Positions 6,218 to 13,834 of a stretch of DNA of 16,821 bases are shown here, piece after piece. The DNA lies in assembly GCA_038825775.1 (NCBI GenBank), contig JAWBOW010000017.1, positions 1 to 16,821 on the forward strand, read 5' to 3'. The number at the start of each line of letters is the position of its first letter. The first letter of the stretch is position 1. Source of the stretch: JAWBOW01 sp038825775. Lineage in GTDB: Archaea > Nanobdellota > Nanobdellia > Woesearchaeales > WAPY01. The position numbers were made by a program, and so were the translations under genes. The notes under the pieces are model-generated. The model saw only the letters and a program-made list of their open reading frames with translations. It did not search any database and had not been told where the DNA came from.

Positions 6218-9200
6218 TTAATCTATTAGTTTAATGTTTATCCAAAATTCTTTTCCTCTTATTTTTTCCTTGTCAAAACCTTCTGTTTTGTCATTAAACT
6301 TTGAGATATCAATCTTAACAGCACCTGTTCTCTTTCCAATTTTATCTTCAAAATTTTTAATATTTTTGAGAATTTTCTCATCACAAAGAATCTTTAATTC
6401 TATTTTCTGAATCTTTGTGAGTCCTTTTTTCTTTCTTAAATTTTGTATTCTCCTAACAAGCTCTCTACTATAACCTTCTGCTTCAAGTTCTGGAGTTATG
6501 TTCGAATCTATAATGACCTTAGCATTTTCTATTTCTGTAGCAACTAAATTATTAGGCATTTCTTCTTCTATCATTAAATTATCCTTCTCTATTCTTATCT
6601 CAAAGCCGTTATCTTTTATTTTGTAGTAACCTTCTTTTTCAATCTTTTTTATTATTAATTCTGGTTGTACTTGCGAAAGTTCTGATACTATCTTTGGTAT
6701 GTGTTTTTTATACTCTTGATTTAGTGTGGAGAAATTAAGTTTAACCTTTTTCTGAGTTTCTATTTTTTCTTCTATTAAAATTTCCTTTATATTTAATTGT
6801 TCTTTTATTATTAATTCTAAGACCTTTACGGCATCTCTTATTTCTTTTTTCTCTGTTATTATTATTAATTTGTTTAATGGCCATCTTATTCCAAAACCAA
6901 TTTTTTCTCTTAAAGCAAGTCCTCCTTGTATTATTGAAAATGCGATTTTAAACTGATCCTCTAATTTTTTATCTATCAAAGTTTCATCATAACTAGGCCA
7001 CTCAAACAAGTGTATGCTTTCCTCTTTAAGATTAAACTCGTTTTTAAGATTTTGGTATATTTTTTCTGTAATAAATGGCGCTATTGGAGAGAATATTTTA
7101 AGTGAGGACATCAAAACATTAAAGATTACCTTTGCAACAAGTTCTGGTTTTTTATTTGCTTTTTCTCTGCTTAACCTTATGTATTTTCTACTTAAATCCA
7201 AAAACAATGACTCTGCAATGATAGGTGTTTCGTTTAAATAATAATTGTTAAATGCTTCTGTTATTTCTTTTATTGTTGTGTTTTCTCTTGAAACAATATA
7301 TTTCTCTATAATGTCGAGCTCTTCTCTTTTTATTTCGCTTATAACATTTTTAACATTTAAATTATGTGTTTTCACAAGATCAATTAAATATAGTTGTATA
7401 TTCCAAAGTATTGAAAGGTGCCTGAATTTTATTCTCATATCGTCAAAGTTATAGTTTAAATCAACACCCGGGCTTGCTCCACATATCATATAATATCTCA
7501 TAGTGTCTGCTCCATACTTGTCTATTATTTCATACGGAGAAATTATGTTCTTAAGTGATTTTGACATCTTTCTTCCTTGAGCATCATTTATAAAACCGTG
7601 CATATAAACACTCTTGTAAGGTGATTTTTCTAAAGCAACAAAGCTTAAACACATTAAAGAGTTAAACCAACCTCTTATTTGGTCTTTTCCTTCAAGAATT
7701 AAATCTGCAGGCCATAGTTTATTGAATTGTTCTTCCTCTAAAGGATAATTTAAAGTTGCCCAAGAAGCTGCTCCAGAGTCAAGCCAAACATCTAAAACAT
7801 CATTTATCCTCGTCATTTCAGAACCACAACTACATCTTATTTTTACAGAATCAATCCAAGGTCTGTGCAAGTCATCTATTTTTTGTTTGCTTAATCTTTC
7901 AAGTTCTTGTTTTGAACCAATTAATTTTATGTTGTTACATTTATCACAAACCCAAATTGGTAATGGAATACCCCAAAATCTTTGTCTTGAAATACACCAG
8001 TCCTGTAAGTTTTCAAGCCAAGAATCAAACCACTTTGAACCAGCCCAGTTTGGTATCCAAGTTATTTTTTTGTTTTCCTCCCTCATTCTATGCTTTAACT
8101 TCTCAACAGCCAAGAACCATTGCTTTGTTGCTCTATAAACAACAGGTGTTTTGCAACGCCAACAATGAGCATATTCGTGTTCTATAATTGTTTCAGCAAC
8201 TAGCAAGTTTTTATTCCTGAGCATTTCTATGAATTGATCATCATCTTTTTTTGCTTTTAGTCCTGTAAGAACTCCTGCTTCTATAAAGTTTCCTTCCTCG
8301 TCTAAAAGATTAAAAGCTGGCAGTCCATTTTTTCTTCCAACTTCATAATCTTCTGGACCACAACCAGGGGCACAATGAACTAATCCTGTTCCTGCACTTA
8401 AATCAACATATTCTTCTGATAAAACAACAGAATAGGATTTCTTGTTTTCTTCAAAAAGTTTTTTATGAAACTCAAGCTCTTCATAAAATGGGGTTGTATA
8501 CCTTATTCCTTCTAACTTTTCTCCTTTGAACTCGTCAACAATCTCGTATTTTTTGCCAACAATTCCCATTAAGGCATTTGCAAGTGCCTTTGCTATAATC
8601 CAAAATTCATCTTCAACTTTAATTTTAACATAATCAAACTCTGGATGAACCATTACTGCAAGATTAAAAGGTAAAGTCCAAGGAGTTGTTGTCCAAACAA
8701 TCAAGAACTCGTTTTTAGAATTTATTATTTTAAACTTCACAAAAACAGATTTTTCATTCAAGTTTTTATACTCTAACTCGTGCTTTGCAAGTGCTGTTGC
8801 GCATCTTGGACACCAAGTCATTGTTTTAAAATCAGAATACAACAAATTCCTTTCATGAGCTTTTTTCAAAGCCCACCAAGCTGCTTCTATGTATTCATTT
8901 TTTATAGTCATGTAGGGGTTGTCCCATTCCATCCAAACCCCTTCTCTCTTAAAATCATTAATCATCGGATACATTTGTTCAAGAGCAAACTCTCTGCAAG
9001 CTTTTATGAAATTCTCAATTCCTATTTTGTCTAAAAGTTCTTTTTTATCTTTTATGCCAAACTTTTTTTCAACAGCAACTTCTATTGGCAAGCCATGCAT
9101 ATCAAAGCCGGGTCTGTCATAAACATCAAATCCCTGCATTCTTTTATACCTCATTATAGAATCCCTAAGTGCTTTTCCCCAAGCATGACCAATGTGAATA

Positions 9201-9349
9201 GCTCCTGTTGTGTATGGTGGACCGTCTAAATAATAAAACTTCTTATTTTTTTTGTTCTTATTCTTCAATTTTTCATATATTTTGTTATTATCCCAAAAAT
9301 CTAAAATTTCTTCTTCAACCTTTTGAGGATTATAATTTTTTTCAACCAT
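6218..9349 (-). CDS. ileS: Isoleucyl-tRNA synthetase
   Basis: This class I enzyme joins isoleucine to tRNA-Ile in the cytosol and removes mischarged valine. The 1043-residue length fits the archaeal/eukaryal-type family. HIGH is at 52-55 in the context GAIHIGHAWGKA, and KMSKS is at 594-598, followed by LKNIISPYEI. The inserted editing domain carries TTTPWTLP (220-227) and the GTGLVHCAPG region. Cysteine pairs that can hold zinc occur at C180/C183 and in HCWRC, VCDKC and CSCG further on. The C-terminal half is the anticodon-binding region. A TATA box about 27 bases before the ATG and no Shine-Dalgarno indicate a leaderless transcript. The gene is divergent from the pilin-like gene at 9474. No frame damage is seen. 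Confidence 0.97.
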   Translation of the reverse strand: MVEKNYNPQKVEEEILDFWDNNKIYEKLKNKNKKNKKFYYLDGPPYTTGAIHIGHAWGKALRDSIMRYKRMQGFDVYDRPGFDMHGLPIEVAVEKKFGIKDKKELLDKIGIENFIKACREFALEQMYPMINDFKREGVWMEWDNPYMTIKNEYIEAAWWALKKAHERNLLYSDFKTMTWCPRCATALAKHELEYKNLNEKSVFVKFKIINSKNEFLIVWTTTPWTLPFNLAVMVHPEFDYVKIKVEDEFWIIAKALANALMGIVGKKYEIVDEFKGEKLEGIRYTTPFYEELEFHKKLFEENKKSYSVVLSEEYVDLSAGTGLVHCAPGCGPEDYEVGRKNGLPAFNLLDEEGNFIEAGVLTGLKAKKDDDQFIEMLRNKNLLVAETIIEHEYAHCWRCKTPVVYRATKQWFLAVEKLKHRMREENKKITWIPNWAGSKWFDSWLENLQDWCISRQRFWGIPLPIWVCDKCNNIKLIGSKQELERLSKQKIDDLHRPWIDSVKIRCSCGSEMTRINDVLDVWLDSGAASWATLNYPLEEEQFNKLWPADLILEGKDQIRGWFNSLMCLSFVALEKSPYKSVYMHGFINDAQGRKMSKSLKNIISPYEIIDKYGADTMRYYMICGASPGVDLNYNFDDMRIKFRHLSILWNIQLYLIDLVKTHNLNVKNVISEIKREELDIIEKYIVSRENTTIKEITEAFNNYYLNETPIIAESLFLDLSRKYIRLSREKANKKPELVAKVIFNVLMSSLKIFSPIAPFITEKIYQNLKNEFNLKEESIHLFEWPSYDETLIDKKLEDQFKIAFSIIQGGLALREKIGFGIRWPLNKLIIITEKKEIRDAVKVLELIIKEQLNIKEILIEEKIETQKKVKLNFSTLNQEYKKHIPKIVSELSQVQPELIIKKIEKEGYYKIKDNGFEIRIEKDNLMIEEEMPNNLVATEIENAKVIIDSNITPELEAEGYSRELVRRIQNLRKKKGLTKIQKIELKILCDEKILKNIKNFEDKIGKRTGAVKIDISKFNDKTEGFDKEKIRGKEFWINIKLID

Positions 9350-9372
9350 TTTGAATTTGGAATATCAAAATA

Positions 9373-9380
9373 ATATAAAA
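9373..9380 (-). promoter_or_regulatory. TATA box of ileS, implying a leaderless transcript
   Basis: The minus strand reads TTTTATAT, centred about 27 bases before the ATG at 9349. No ribosome binding site lies between. Confidence 0.5.
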
Positions 9381-9404
9381 ATATTTTGAAATTTTAACAA
9401 TATT

Positions 9405-9412
9405 TTTAAATA
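9405..9412 (+). promoter_or_regulatory. TATA box of the pilin-like operon
   Basis: TTTAAATA would place a transcription start near 9435, leaving a leader of about 40 bases with the Shine-Dalgarno AAGGAG at its end (9464-9469, just before the ATG at 9474). It shares the divergent 9350-9473 gap with the ileS promoter. Confidence 0.45.
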
Positions 9413-9473
9413 CAAAAAAAGATAAATCTTCTAAAATAAATAATCTAAAATAAAAAAAGAAAAAAGGAGTTTT

Positions 9474-10763
9474 ATGCTTTTAAAAACAAAAAATTATAAC
9501 AAAAAAGCGGACACCCAAATAGATACTATAATAAGCATAGCTATATTTGTTGTTTATATAGTTGTTATTTTTTTCTTTATAGCACCAAGTTTTAGATCAA
9601 GTCCTGAGTTAAATCAAGAAACAAGAATTATTGAAAAAAATCTTGATTTTTTGAACAGAGTTGTTTATAAGTTAATGCTTTATGTTAAGTCAAACATAAG
9701 TGGTTATGAAACTTTAATCATTGATTTTCCAATGAATTGGAGTTATGAAAATGTTTTGTTTGTTGATAAAAACCAAAAAATAATAGATTTTTACATTGAT
9801 GAAGGGAGAATGTTATTTATGTATAATTTAAGTCCTAAAAACCTTTTTTACATAATCAATTCAAACAATGATTTTTCCAATCAGACTAGAAGCTCTGAGA
9901 TTATTACAGGTAACGAAAATTATACAACAACAAATAATTTTAGAGTTGATCTTTCAAATTTTCTTATAAAAAATATTACTTTCAAAGATTATGTTTTGCT
10001 GCACAATTTTAACATCATAATCAACAACGCTTCTTTTGAAAGAATAAATTCAGAGTTCTTAAATAGGGGTTTTGTTAATATCTATAAGAGTTCTTCACCA
10101 GACATTAAAAATACAATATATGTTTTTAACAACAAAAGGAGAGTTTATTCTCTTATTGAAAATAAGAATATTTTGAATGTAAGTGAAGAAAATAATAATT
10201 ATTCTGTTTTGTTAATATTTAATATGACTAATTTTACCAATTTTTATTCTGATAACTTAAATAATGGGATTATAAACTATTCTGTCCAAGATTGTTATAG
10301 TTTTATTTCTGATTATGTTGATTTTTATGATTCAAATAAGGGTTTGTCTTTTATCACAAGCGAAGCGTCTAATATTGAATTTTGCAATGATAACGGATTT
10401 TTAATTTTAAATATAAGCTTTTTATTAAACAAACCATTTTCTTATACAATGATAGTTCGTGATGTGGATGAATCAACATTTGAATTAAAGAATTTTTATT
10501 CTTATGCATATGGTTTTATACAAGAAATCTCTGGAATATATTATGATTATTTGAAAAATAATACTTTAATCAATAACGCTCTTTTAAGAAATCTTAATCC
10601 TTCAAAAAGATTTAAGGTTGCTGTTAAAACAAGCAATGATTTTTTTGAGTTTGGAAACAATACACCTACTAACATAAACATATACGCTAAAACAATAACC
10701 AAAATAATAGTTTATCCGAATGGAAGTTTTGAAAACGGAATTATTACAATTTCAACCTGGTAA
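9474..10763 (+). CDS. Putative surface protein with type IV pilin-like N-terminus
   Basis: The 429-residue protein has one membrane segment near the N-terminus (about 18-38). It is preceded by KKADTQID, which resembles an archaeal class III (prepilin) signal with possible cleavage after A12. The rest should lie outside the cell. That part is rich in Asn, Ser, Phe and Tyr and carries about 16 N-x-S/T sequons (for example NIS, NWS, NQT, NYT, NMT, NFT, NGS), which would suit AglB-type N-glycosylation. The low GC raises Asn frequency, so part of this excess is compositional. It starts the five-gene run to 12440 and is followed 24 bases later by a second pilin-like gene. It could be a pseudopilin or a simple membrane-anchored surface protein. 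No enzyme motif is seen. Confidence 0.6.
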   Translation: MLLKTKNYNKKADTQIDTIISIAIFVVYIVVIFFFIAPSFRSSPELNQETRIIEKNLDFLNRVVYKLMLYVKSNISGYETLIIDFPMNWSYENVLFVDKNQKIIDFYIDEGRMLFMYNLSPKNLFYIINSNNDFSNQTRSSEIITGNENYTTTNNFRVDLSNFLIKNITFKDYVLLHNFNIIINNASFERINSEFLNRGFVNIYKSSSPDIKNTIYVFNNKRRVYSLIENKNILNVSEENNNYSVLLIFNMTNFTNFYSDNLNNGIINYSVQDCYSFISDYVDFYDSNKGLSFITSEASNIEFCNDNGFLILNISFLLNKPFSYTMIVRDVDESTFELKNFYSYAYGFIQEISGIYYDYLKNNTLINNALLRNLNPSKRFKVAVKTSNDFFEFGNNTPTNINIYAKTITKIIVYPNGSFENGIITISTW

Positions 10764-10787
10764 AAAATAAGTATTATTAAAAGGATT

Positions 10788-11174
10788 ATGAAAAAAAAGA
10801 ATAATACAGGAGTAATAAGGACTTTGGAAATGGTTGTAGCTTTGATGATAACACTATTGTTTATTATATTTGTAATACCAGGACAGAATAAAAATTTTAG
10901 GGATCAAAGAATTAATGTGTTAAAAGATTTTTTATACAATGATGAGTTTAGAGAAGCAGTTTTAAGTGAAAATCAAAGTTTGGTTAGGAATTTTTTAGAG
11001 CAAAGATTTAACACTACTGCAAAAAACTATAATTTCACCTTTATAATAACGCAGAATCCTAATTTAAGTTTAACTTTTGCTAATAAAGATGTTTTTTCAG
11101 AATCAATATTTATTTATAATAAAACAAACACAAGTAAGTATAAAATATTAAGGATTTATTATTGGAAAAAATAA
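10788..11174 (+). CDS. Small membrane protein with pilin-like N-terminus
   Basis: The 128-residue protein starts KKKNNTGVIRTLEMVVA and runs straight into a hydrophobic segment (about 15-31). The glycine followed by hydrophobic residues and a glutamate (E14) recalls a type IV prepilin site, although the glutamate is at +6 rather than +5 if cleavage follows G8. The remaining 95 or so residues should be extracellular and contain about six N-x-S/T sequons. An AAGGA Shine-Dalgarno lies a few bases before the ATG. It probably works with the preceding larger pilin-like protein. No characterised family is recognised. Confidence 0.6.
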   Translation: MKKKNNTGVIRTLEMVVALMITLLFIIFVIPGQNKNFRDQRINVLKDFLYNDEFREAVLSENQSLVRNFLEQRFNTTAKNYNFTFIITQNPNLSLTFANKDVFSESIFIYNKTNTSKYKILRIYYWKK

Positions 11175-11204
11175 AAAAAATTAAAAGTTAAAGAGGTGTT
11201 TTTT

Positions 11205-11441
11205 ATGAAGATAATTTTGGACACAAAAAACGATTCAAAAGAGGAAATAGAAGCTTTGATAACATTTTTGAATGCAATATTAAAAAAGAGTCCTGATAAA
11301 AGGGATTTTGAACCAGAAGCTGAAGGTTTTGTGAATATTTTTGGTAGTGATGAAAAAACAAATTCTTATAAAGAGAGTGAAAAATCAAATGAAAAAGAAG
11401 GAGGAGAAATAGATTTTTATGAGGGAGTCCAACTTTACTAA
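11205..11441 (+). CDS. Small conserved acidic protein upstream of archease
   Basis: This is a 78-residue protein of unknown function beginning MKIILDTKNDSKEEIEALI. The start is the ATG at 11205, not the GTG at 11196, because the GTG is part of the Shine-Dalgarno GAGGTG (11193-11198), six bases before the ATG. The N-terminal half is likely a strand then a helix. The middle has GFVNIFGSDE and the rest is acidic and probably disordered. Its last 23 bases overlap the start of archease, indicating translational coupling. Similar small proteins starting with an MKI-x-DT-x-x-DSKEE-like segment seem familiar from DPANN genomes, but I know of no assigned role. Its position suggests a link to RNA processing. 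Confidence 0.65.
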   Translation: MKIILDTKNDSKEEIEALITFLNAILKKSPDKRDFEPEAEGFVNIFGSDEKTNSYKESEKSNEKEGGEIDFYEGVQLY

Positions 11442-11859
11442 TTTTGAGTATTTGCCAAAAACAGCTGATGTTAGGTTTAGGGCCTTTGGAAAGGACTTTA
11501 ATGAGTTGTTAAGGAATTGTTTAAGAGCATTAATTAATAGCATGGTTGATTATAAAAAGATAAAAAAGCAAAAGAAGAAAATAATTGAATTAAGAGCAAA
11601 TTCTCTGGAAAAGTTGTTAATAAAATTCTTAGAAGAAATTATTTTTTTGATGGATGCTGAGAGTTTTTTAGCAGCTGATTTAGAAAAGATTGATTTAAAA
11701 AATAATAAGGATGAATTTGTTTTAAAAGCTTTAATTGTTGGTGATGATAATCTAAAAAATTATGATTTTTCTTTGATTGTTAAAGCTGTAACCTATAATG
11801 ATTTTGTTTTCAAAAAAGAAAAGGATAATTATGTTGTTGAAATAACTCTTGATGTTTGA
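11419..11859 (+). CDS. Archease, RtcB tRNA ligase cofactor
   Basis: Archease helps the RNA ligase RtcB to form its guanylated intermediate and turn over during tRNA splicing and RNA repair. The 146-residue length is typical. The family order is visible: FEYLPKTADVRFRAFG (residues 9-24), a central LLIKFLEEIIFLMDAE helix, VKAVTYND (121-128) and the terminal LDV. The aspartates expected to bind metal (D17, D44, D145) are kept. The usual HTAD reads KTAD here, and the usual KAVTYH reads KAVTYN, so two common histidines are replaced. The start overlaps the previous gene by 23 bases; GGAGG lies 14 bases upstream, a rather long spacing. RtcB is not in the window. Confidence 0.88.
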   Translation: MRESNFTNFEYLPKTADVRFRAFGKDFNELLRNCLRALINSMVDYKKIKKQKKKIIELRANSLEKLLIKFLEEIIFLMDAESFLAADLEKIDLKNNKDEFVLKALIVGDDNLKNYDFSLIVKAVTYNDFVFKKEKDNYVVEITLDV

Positions 11860-11873
11860 ATTTAGTTTTAAAA

Positions 11874-12440
11874 ATGAAGTTTGTTATAGAACACTTGGAA
11901 GAAGGACTTTCAAAATGGAGTTTTTTAGAGTATGTTAATATTTCAAGAATTGTTGGAAAGGAAAATCTTATTTTTACAAACATAAAAAAGAAGTTTTTTG
12001 AAAAGCTGAAAGATTATGGGAGTGTTTTTGAAAAATCAGTTGTTGATTTGAACTTAAGAAATGTTTGTGTTTTGGATCCAGAAGCTGAAAAAACTCTAAT
12101 GCATGAAGATTCAAAAAGATTTGAGTATTTTGTTTTTGGAGGCATTCTTGGAGATTTTCCTGCTAAAAAAAGAACTAAAAAATTTTTAACATCAAAACTT
12201 AATTGTGAATCAAGAAATCTTGGAAAAAAACAAATGCCAACTGACACGGCAGTTAAAGTTGCAAAACTAATTCTGGAAGGAAAAAAACTTGGAGAGTTAA
12301 AGTTTAAAGACAGGGTAGTTTTAAAAATTGGAAAATATGATGAAGTTATATTGCCATTTAGGTTTTTGTTGGATGAAAATGGTAATCCAGAAATAACTCC
12401 TGGAATAATTGATTATTTAAAGAATAAAAAGGGTTTTTAG
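11874..12440 (+). CDS. SFM1-like SPOUT methyltransferase
   Basis: The 188-residue protein belongs to the SFM1 family of SAM-dependent SPOUT methyltransferases. In yeast, SFM1 methylates an arginine of ribosomal protein S3; the archaeal target is not known to me. Recognisable motifs are KFVIEHLEEGLSKWSFLEY (2-20), VCVLDPEA (64-71), FVFGGILGDFP (86-96), RNLGKKQMPTDTAV (114-127) and LPFRF (160-164). The glycine-rich loop and the RNLG...TD segment should form the SAM-binding trefoil knot. The ATG at 11874 is chosen because homologues begin at the KFVIEHLEEG segment; an in-frame TTG at 11856 touches the archease stop and has no Shine-Dalgarno. It closes the five-gene run and is followed by a T-rich terminator. 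Confidence 0.85.
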   Translation: MKFVIEHLEEGLSKWSFLEYVNISRIVGKENLIFTNIKKKFFEKLKDYGSVFEKSVVDLNLRNVCVLDPEAEKTLMHEDSKRFEYFVFGGILGDFPAKKRTKKFLTSKLNCESRNLGKKQMPTDTAVKVAKLILEGKKLGELKFKDRVVLKIGKYDEVILPFRFLLDENGNPEITPGIIDYLKNKKGF

Positions 12441-12469
12441 TTTTTGTTCTGTTTGTTTTTACTTTTTTT
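12441..12469 (+). terminator. T-rich terminator after the archease operon
   Basis: Directly after the stop codon, about 29 bases are nearly all T, in runs of five, three, five and seven with G, C or A between. This fits archaeal U-tract termination at the point where the operon meets the convergent ogg gene. Confidence 0.55.
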
Positions 12470-12474
12470 AAGAA

Positions 12475-13119
12475 TCACTTTAAAATCTTTCCTGTTTCTA
12501 AAAACCACAAGTATAAATCAAGTTCTGCTAGTGTTAAATTTGTTTTATCAGCAATCTCCTTTAGTTTTGATTCTATTTTTAAGTATGTTTTTTTGTTCAA
12601 TGTTTTGGGTTTTTTTATTATTTTATACCTTTCTAAAATATCAATTATGTGAAAGTCAATTATTGCTAAATTTTTAAAACCAATGTTTCTTAAAAAGTGA
12701 GATGCTTCTTTATAACCAAGACCTTTAATGTTCTTTACTAAAAATTCTCTCAAAGCGATTTCATCTTTTTCAGAATAAATTTTATCAATTATTAAATCCT
12801 GTTTTTTTCTTGCTTCACAAATAAATTTTGCTCTTGTGTTTGGAAATCTATGACCACAATCCTTTAGTTTCAATGCCAAATCTTCATATTTTGATATTAA
12901 AAAATCATTTTCAAGTTTTTGCTGTATTCTTATGCTTCTTTCAGCGTTAAAGTTTGCTGTTAAAATGCAAAAGAACAATTCACTCATTATCTTTTTATTA
13001 TCTTTTTGTTTGAGAACACTTTCAAAATCTTTTATTCTTTTGTCTATTATTTTTTTGTGTGTTGTTTTTTTAAGATTTTCAATCTTTGTTATCAGTTCGT
13101 TAATGTTTGACTCTTTCAT
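12475..13119 (-). CDS. ogg: 8-oxoguanine DNA glycosylase/lyase, Ogg2 type
   Basis: This enzyme removes 8-oxoguanine from DNA and nicks the abasic site. The 214-residue protein is the length of archaeal Ogg2 proteins. The helix-hairpin-helix GPD region reads IKGLGYKEASHFLRN...IIDFH, with the catalytic lysine at K137 and aspartate at D155. The chain ends in ETGKILK; Ogg2 enzymes use the C-terminal lysine in recognising the oxidised base, and here K214 is the last residue. A GAGG Shine-Dalgarno lies about six bases before the ATG. It is the last gene of the oxygen-defence operon, 24 bases after the preceding gene, which suits its role in repairing oxidative DNA damage. Confidence 0.92.
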   Translation of the reverse strand: MKESNINELITKIENLKKTTHKKIIDKRIKDFESVLKQKDNKKIMSELFFCILTANFNAERSIRIQQKLENDFLISKYEDLALKLKDCGHRFPNTRAKFICEARKKQDLIIDKIYSEKDEIALREFLVKNIKGLGYKEASHFLRNIGFKNLAIIDFHIIDILERYKIIKKPKTLNKKTYLKIESKLKEIADKTNLTLAELDLYLWFLETGKILK

Positions 13120-13143
13120 AAAAAACCTCTTCTAAAAATTCTC

Positions 13144-13458
13144 TTAATTTTTTATTTCAAAATCTACTATTACTTTATCTTTTAATTCTTTAATATTTTT
13201 TAATTTTGCCTTTATCTTATTTTCTTCTAATTTTATAATAAAATCTTCAAAATAGTCATAAAAACCACAACTTTTGCAGAAACTCCCAAAAAATTTTATT
13301 CTTAAGATGTTATTTTTCAAAGACAAAAACTCTGCTCTTATTTCTGGTTCTCTATAATAATTAAATTCTTTAACTATTCCTTTGATTTTCTCATCGCTTA
13401 TTTTTAATATGATAAAAAAAGAAAAAAATAATTTTTTATTTGCTCTTCCAAAATCCAT
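13144..13458 (-). CDS. Unrecognised CxxC protein overlapping superoxide reductase gene
   Basis: This 104-residue protein (from the ATG at 13458) is not one I recognise. The longest frame starts at a TTG at 13482, but the ATG is preferred. It overlaps the end of the superoxide reductase gene by 23 bases in another frame, indicating translational coupling. The predicted order is a strand (about 10-20), a helix (22-48, with YYREPEIRAEFL), a strand (51-58), the motif FGSFCKSCGFYDYF (57-70) with C61 and C64, a helix, and a final strand. The cysteine pair could bind a metal or act in thiol redox chemistry. Its place between superoxide reductase and Ogg2 suggests an oxidative-stress or DNA-related role, but no function is shown. 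Confidence 0.7.
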   Translation of the reverse strand: MDFGRANKKLFFSFFIILKISDEKIKGIVKEFNYYREPEIRAEFLSLKNNILRIKFFGSFCKSCGFYDYFEDFIIKLEENKIKAKLKNIKELKDKVIVDFEIKN

Positions 13459-13819
13459 GAATGTTGCAGTGTTCTCTTGCAATAATTTTTTTGTCTTTTG
13501 TTTCTAGTTTAAACTCTGCTTCTGGCTTTTCTCCTGGTTTTAAGAATTTTATCATCGAATTGTTATCCGTTATTAATTCAATCCATTGTATGAAGTGTTT
13601 TTCTTCCATCGGGTGCTGCATAGAACCAACTTTTACAATAACCCCTTCTTTTGTTTTCTCTATTATCGGAACGTGCTTTTCAAGCCCTAAATCTTCTGTT
13701 TTTTCCTTTAACAATTCCATTGGTTGGTTACAACACACTAATGTTCCAACTCCTGGATTTAAAACTTCCACAATATTTCCACAAACATTGCACTTATAAA
13801 CTTGCAATCTTTCTGTCAT
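13436..13819 (-). CDS. Superoxide reductase (desulfoferrodoxin)
   Basis: This enzyme reduces superoxide to hydrogen peroxide without making oxygen, using electrons from a rubredoxin. The 127-residue protein is the two-iron form. The N-terminal desulforedoxin-like domain has C10, C13, C29 and C30. The catalytic domain has the EKHVP motif (E47, K48, H49), QHP (H69), EKHF (H75) and CNIHG (C118, H121), the full four-histidine one-cysteine iron site. All ligands are present. A Shine-Dalgarno-like GAGTGATG lies just before the ATG. It follows peroxiredoxin by 15 bases and overlaps the next gene. The peroxide it makes would be handled by the rubrerythrin and peroxiredoxin encoded upstream. Confidence 0.95.
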   Translation of the reverse strand: MTERLQVYKCNVCGNIVEVLNPGVGTLVCCNQPMELLKEKTEDLGLEKHVPIIEKTKEGVIVKVGSMQHPMEEKHFIQWIELITDNNSMIKFLKPGEKPEAEFKLETKDKKIIAREHCNIHGFWKSK

Positions 13820-13834
13820 TTTACATCACTCATT

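Noticed and set aside
7756..8187. A 143-residue open frame on the plus strand
   Set aside because: It lies fully antisense to ileS, is rich in Ser, His and Phe as expected of a reversed AT-rich gene, and has no family likeness.
9430..9454. Direct repeat of TCTAAAATAAA with a 14-base period before the pilin-like gene
   Set aside because: Two short copies in very AT-rich leader DNA are likely low-complexity sequence; there is no further support for an operator.
9350..9473. Possible small RNA in the ileS/pilin divergent gap
   Set aside because: Only AT-rich promoter sequence is seen; there is no stable GC-containing hairpin or box C/D motif.
11196..11204. GTG start nine bases upstream of the 78-residue protein
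   Set aside because: The GTG is part of the GAGGTG Shine-Dalgarno that serves the ATG at 11205.
12014..12247. A 77-residue minus-strand frame
   Set aside because: It is antisense to the SFM1-like gene, whose SPOUT motifs are clear.
13461..13799. A 112-residue open frame on the plus strand
   Set aside because: It is antisense to the superoxide reductase gene, whose metal ligands are all conserved, so this is a shadow.
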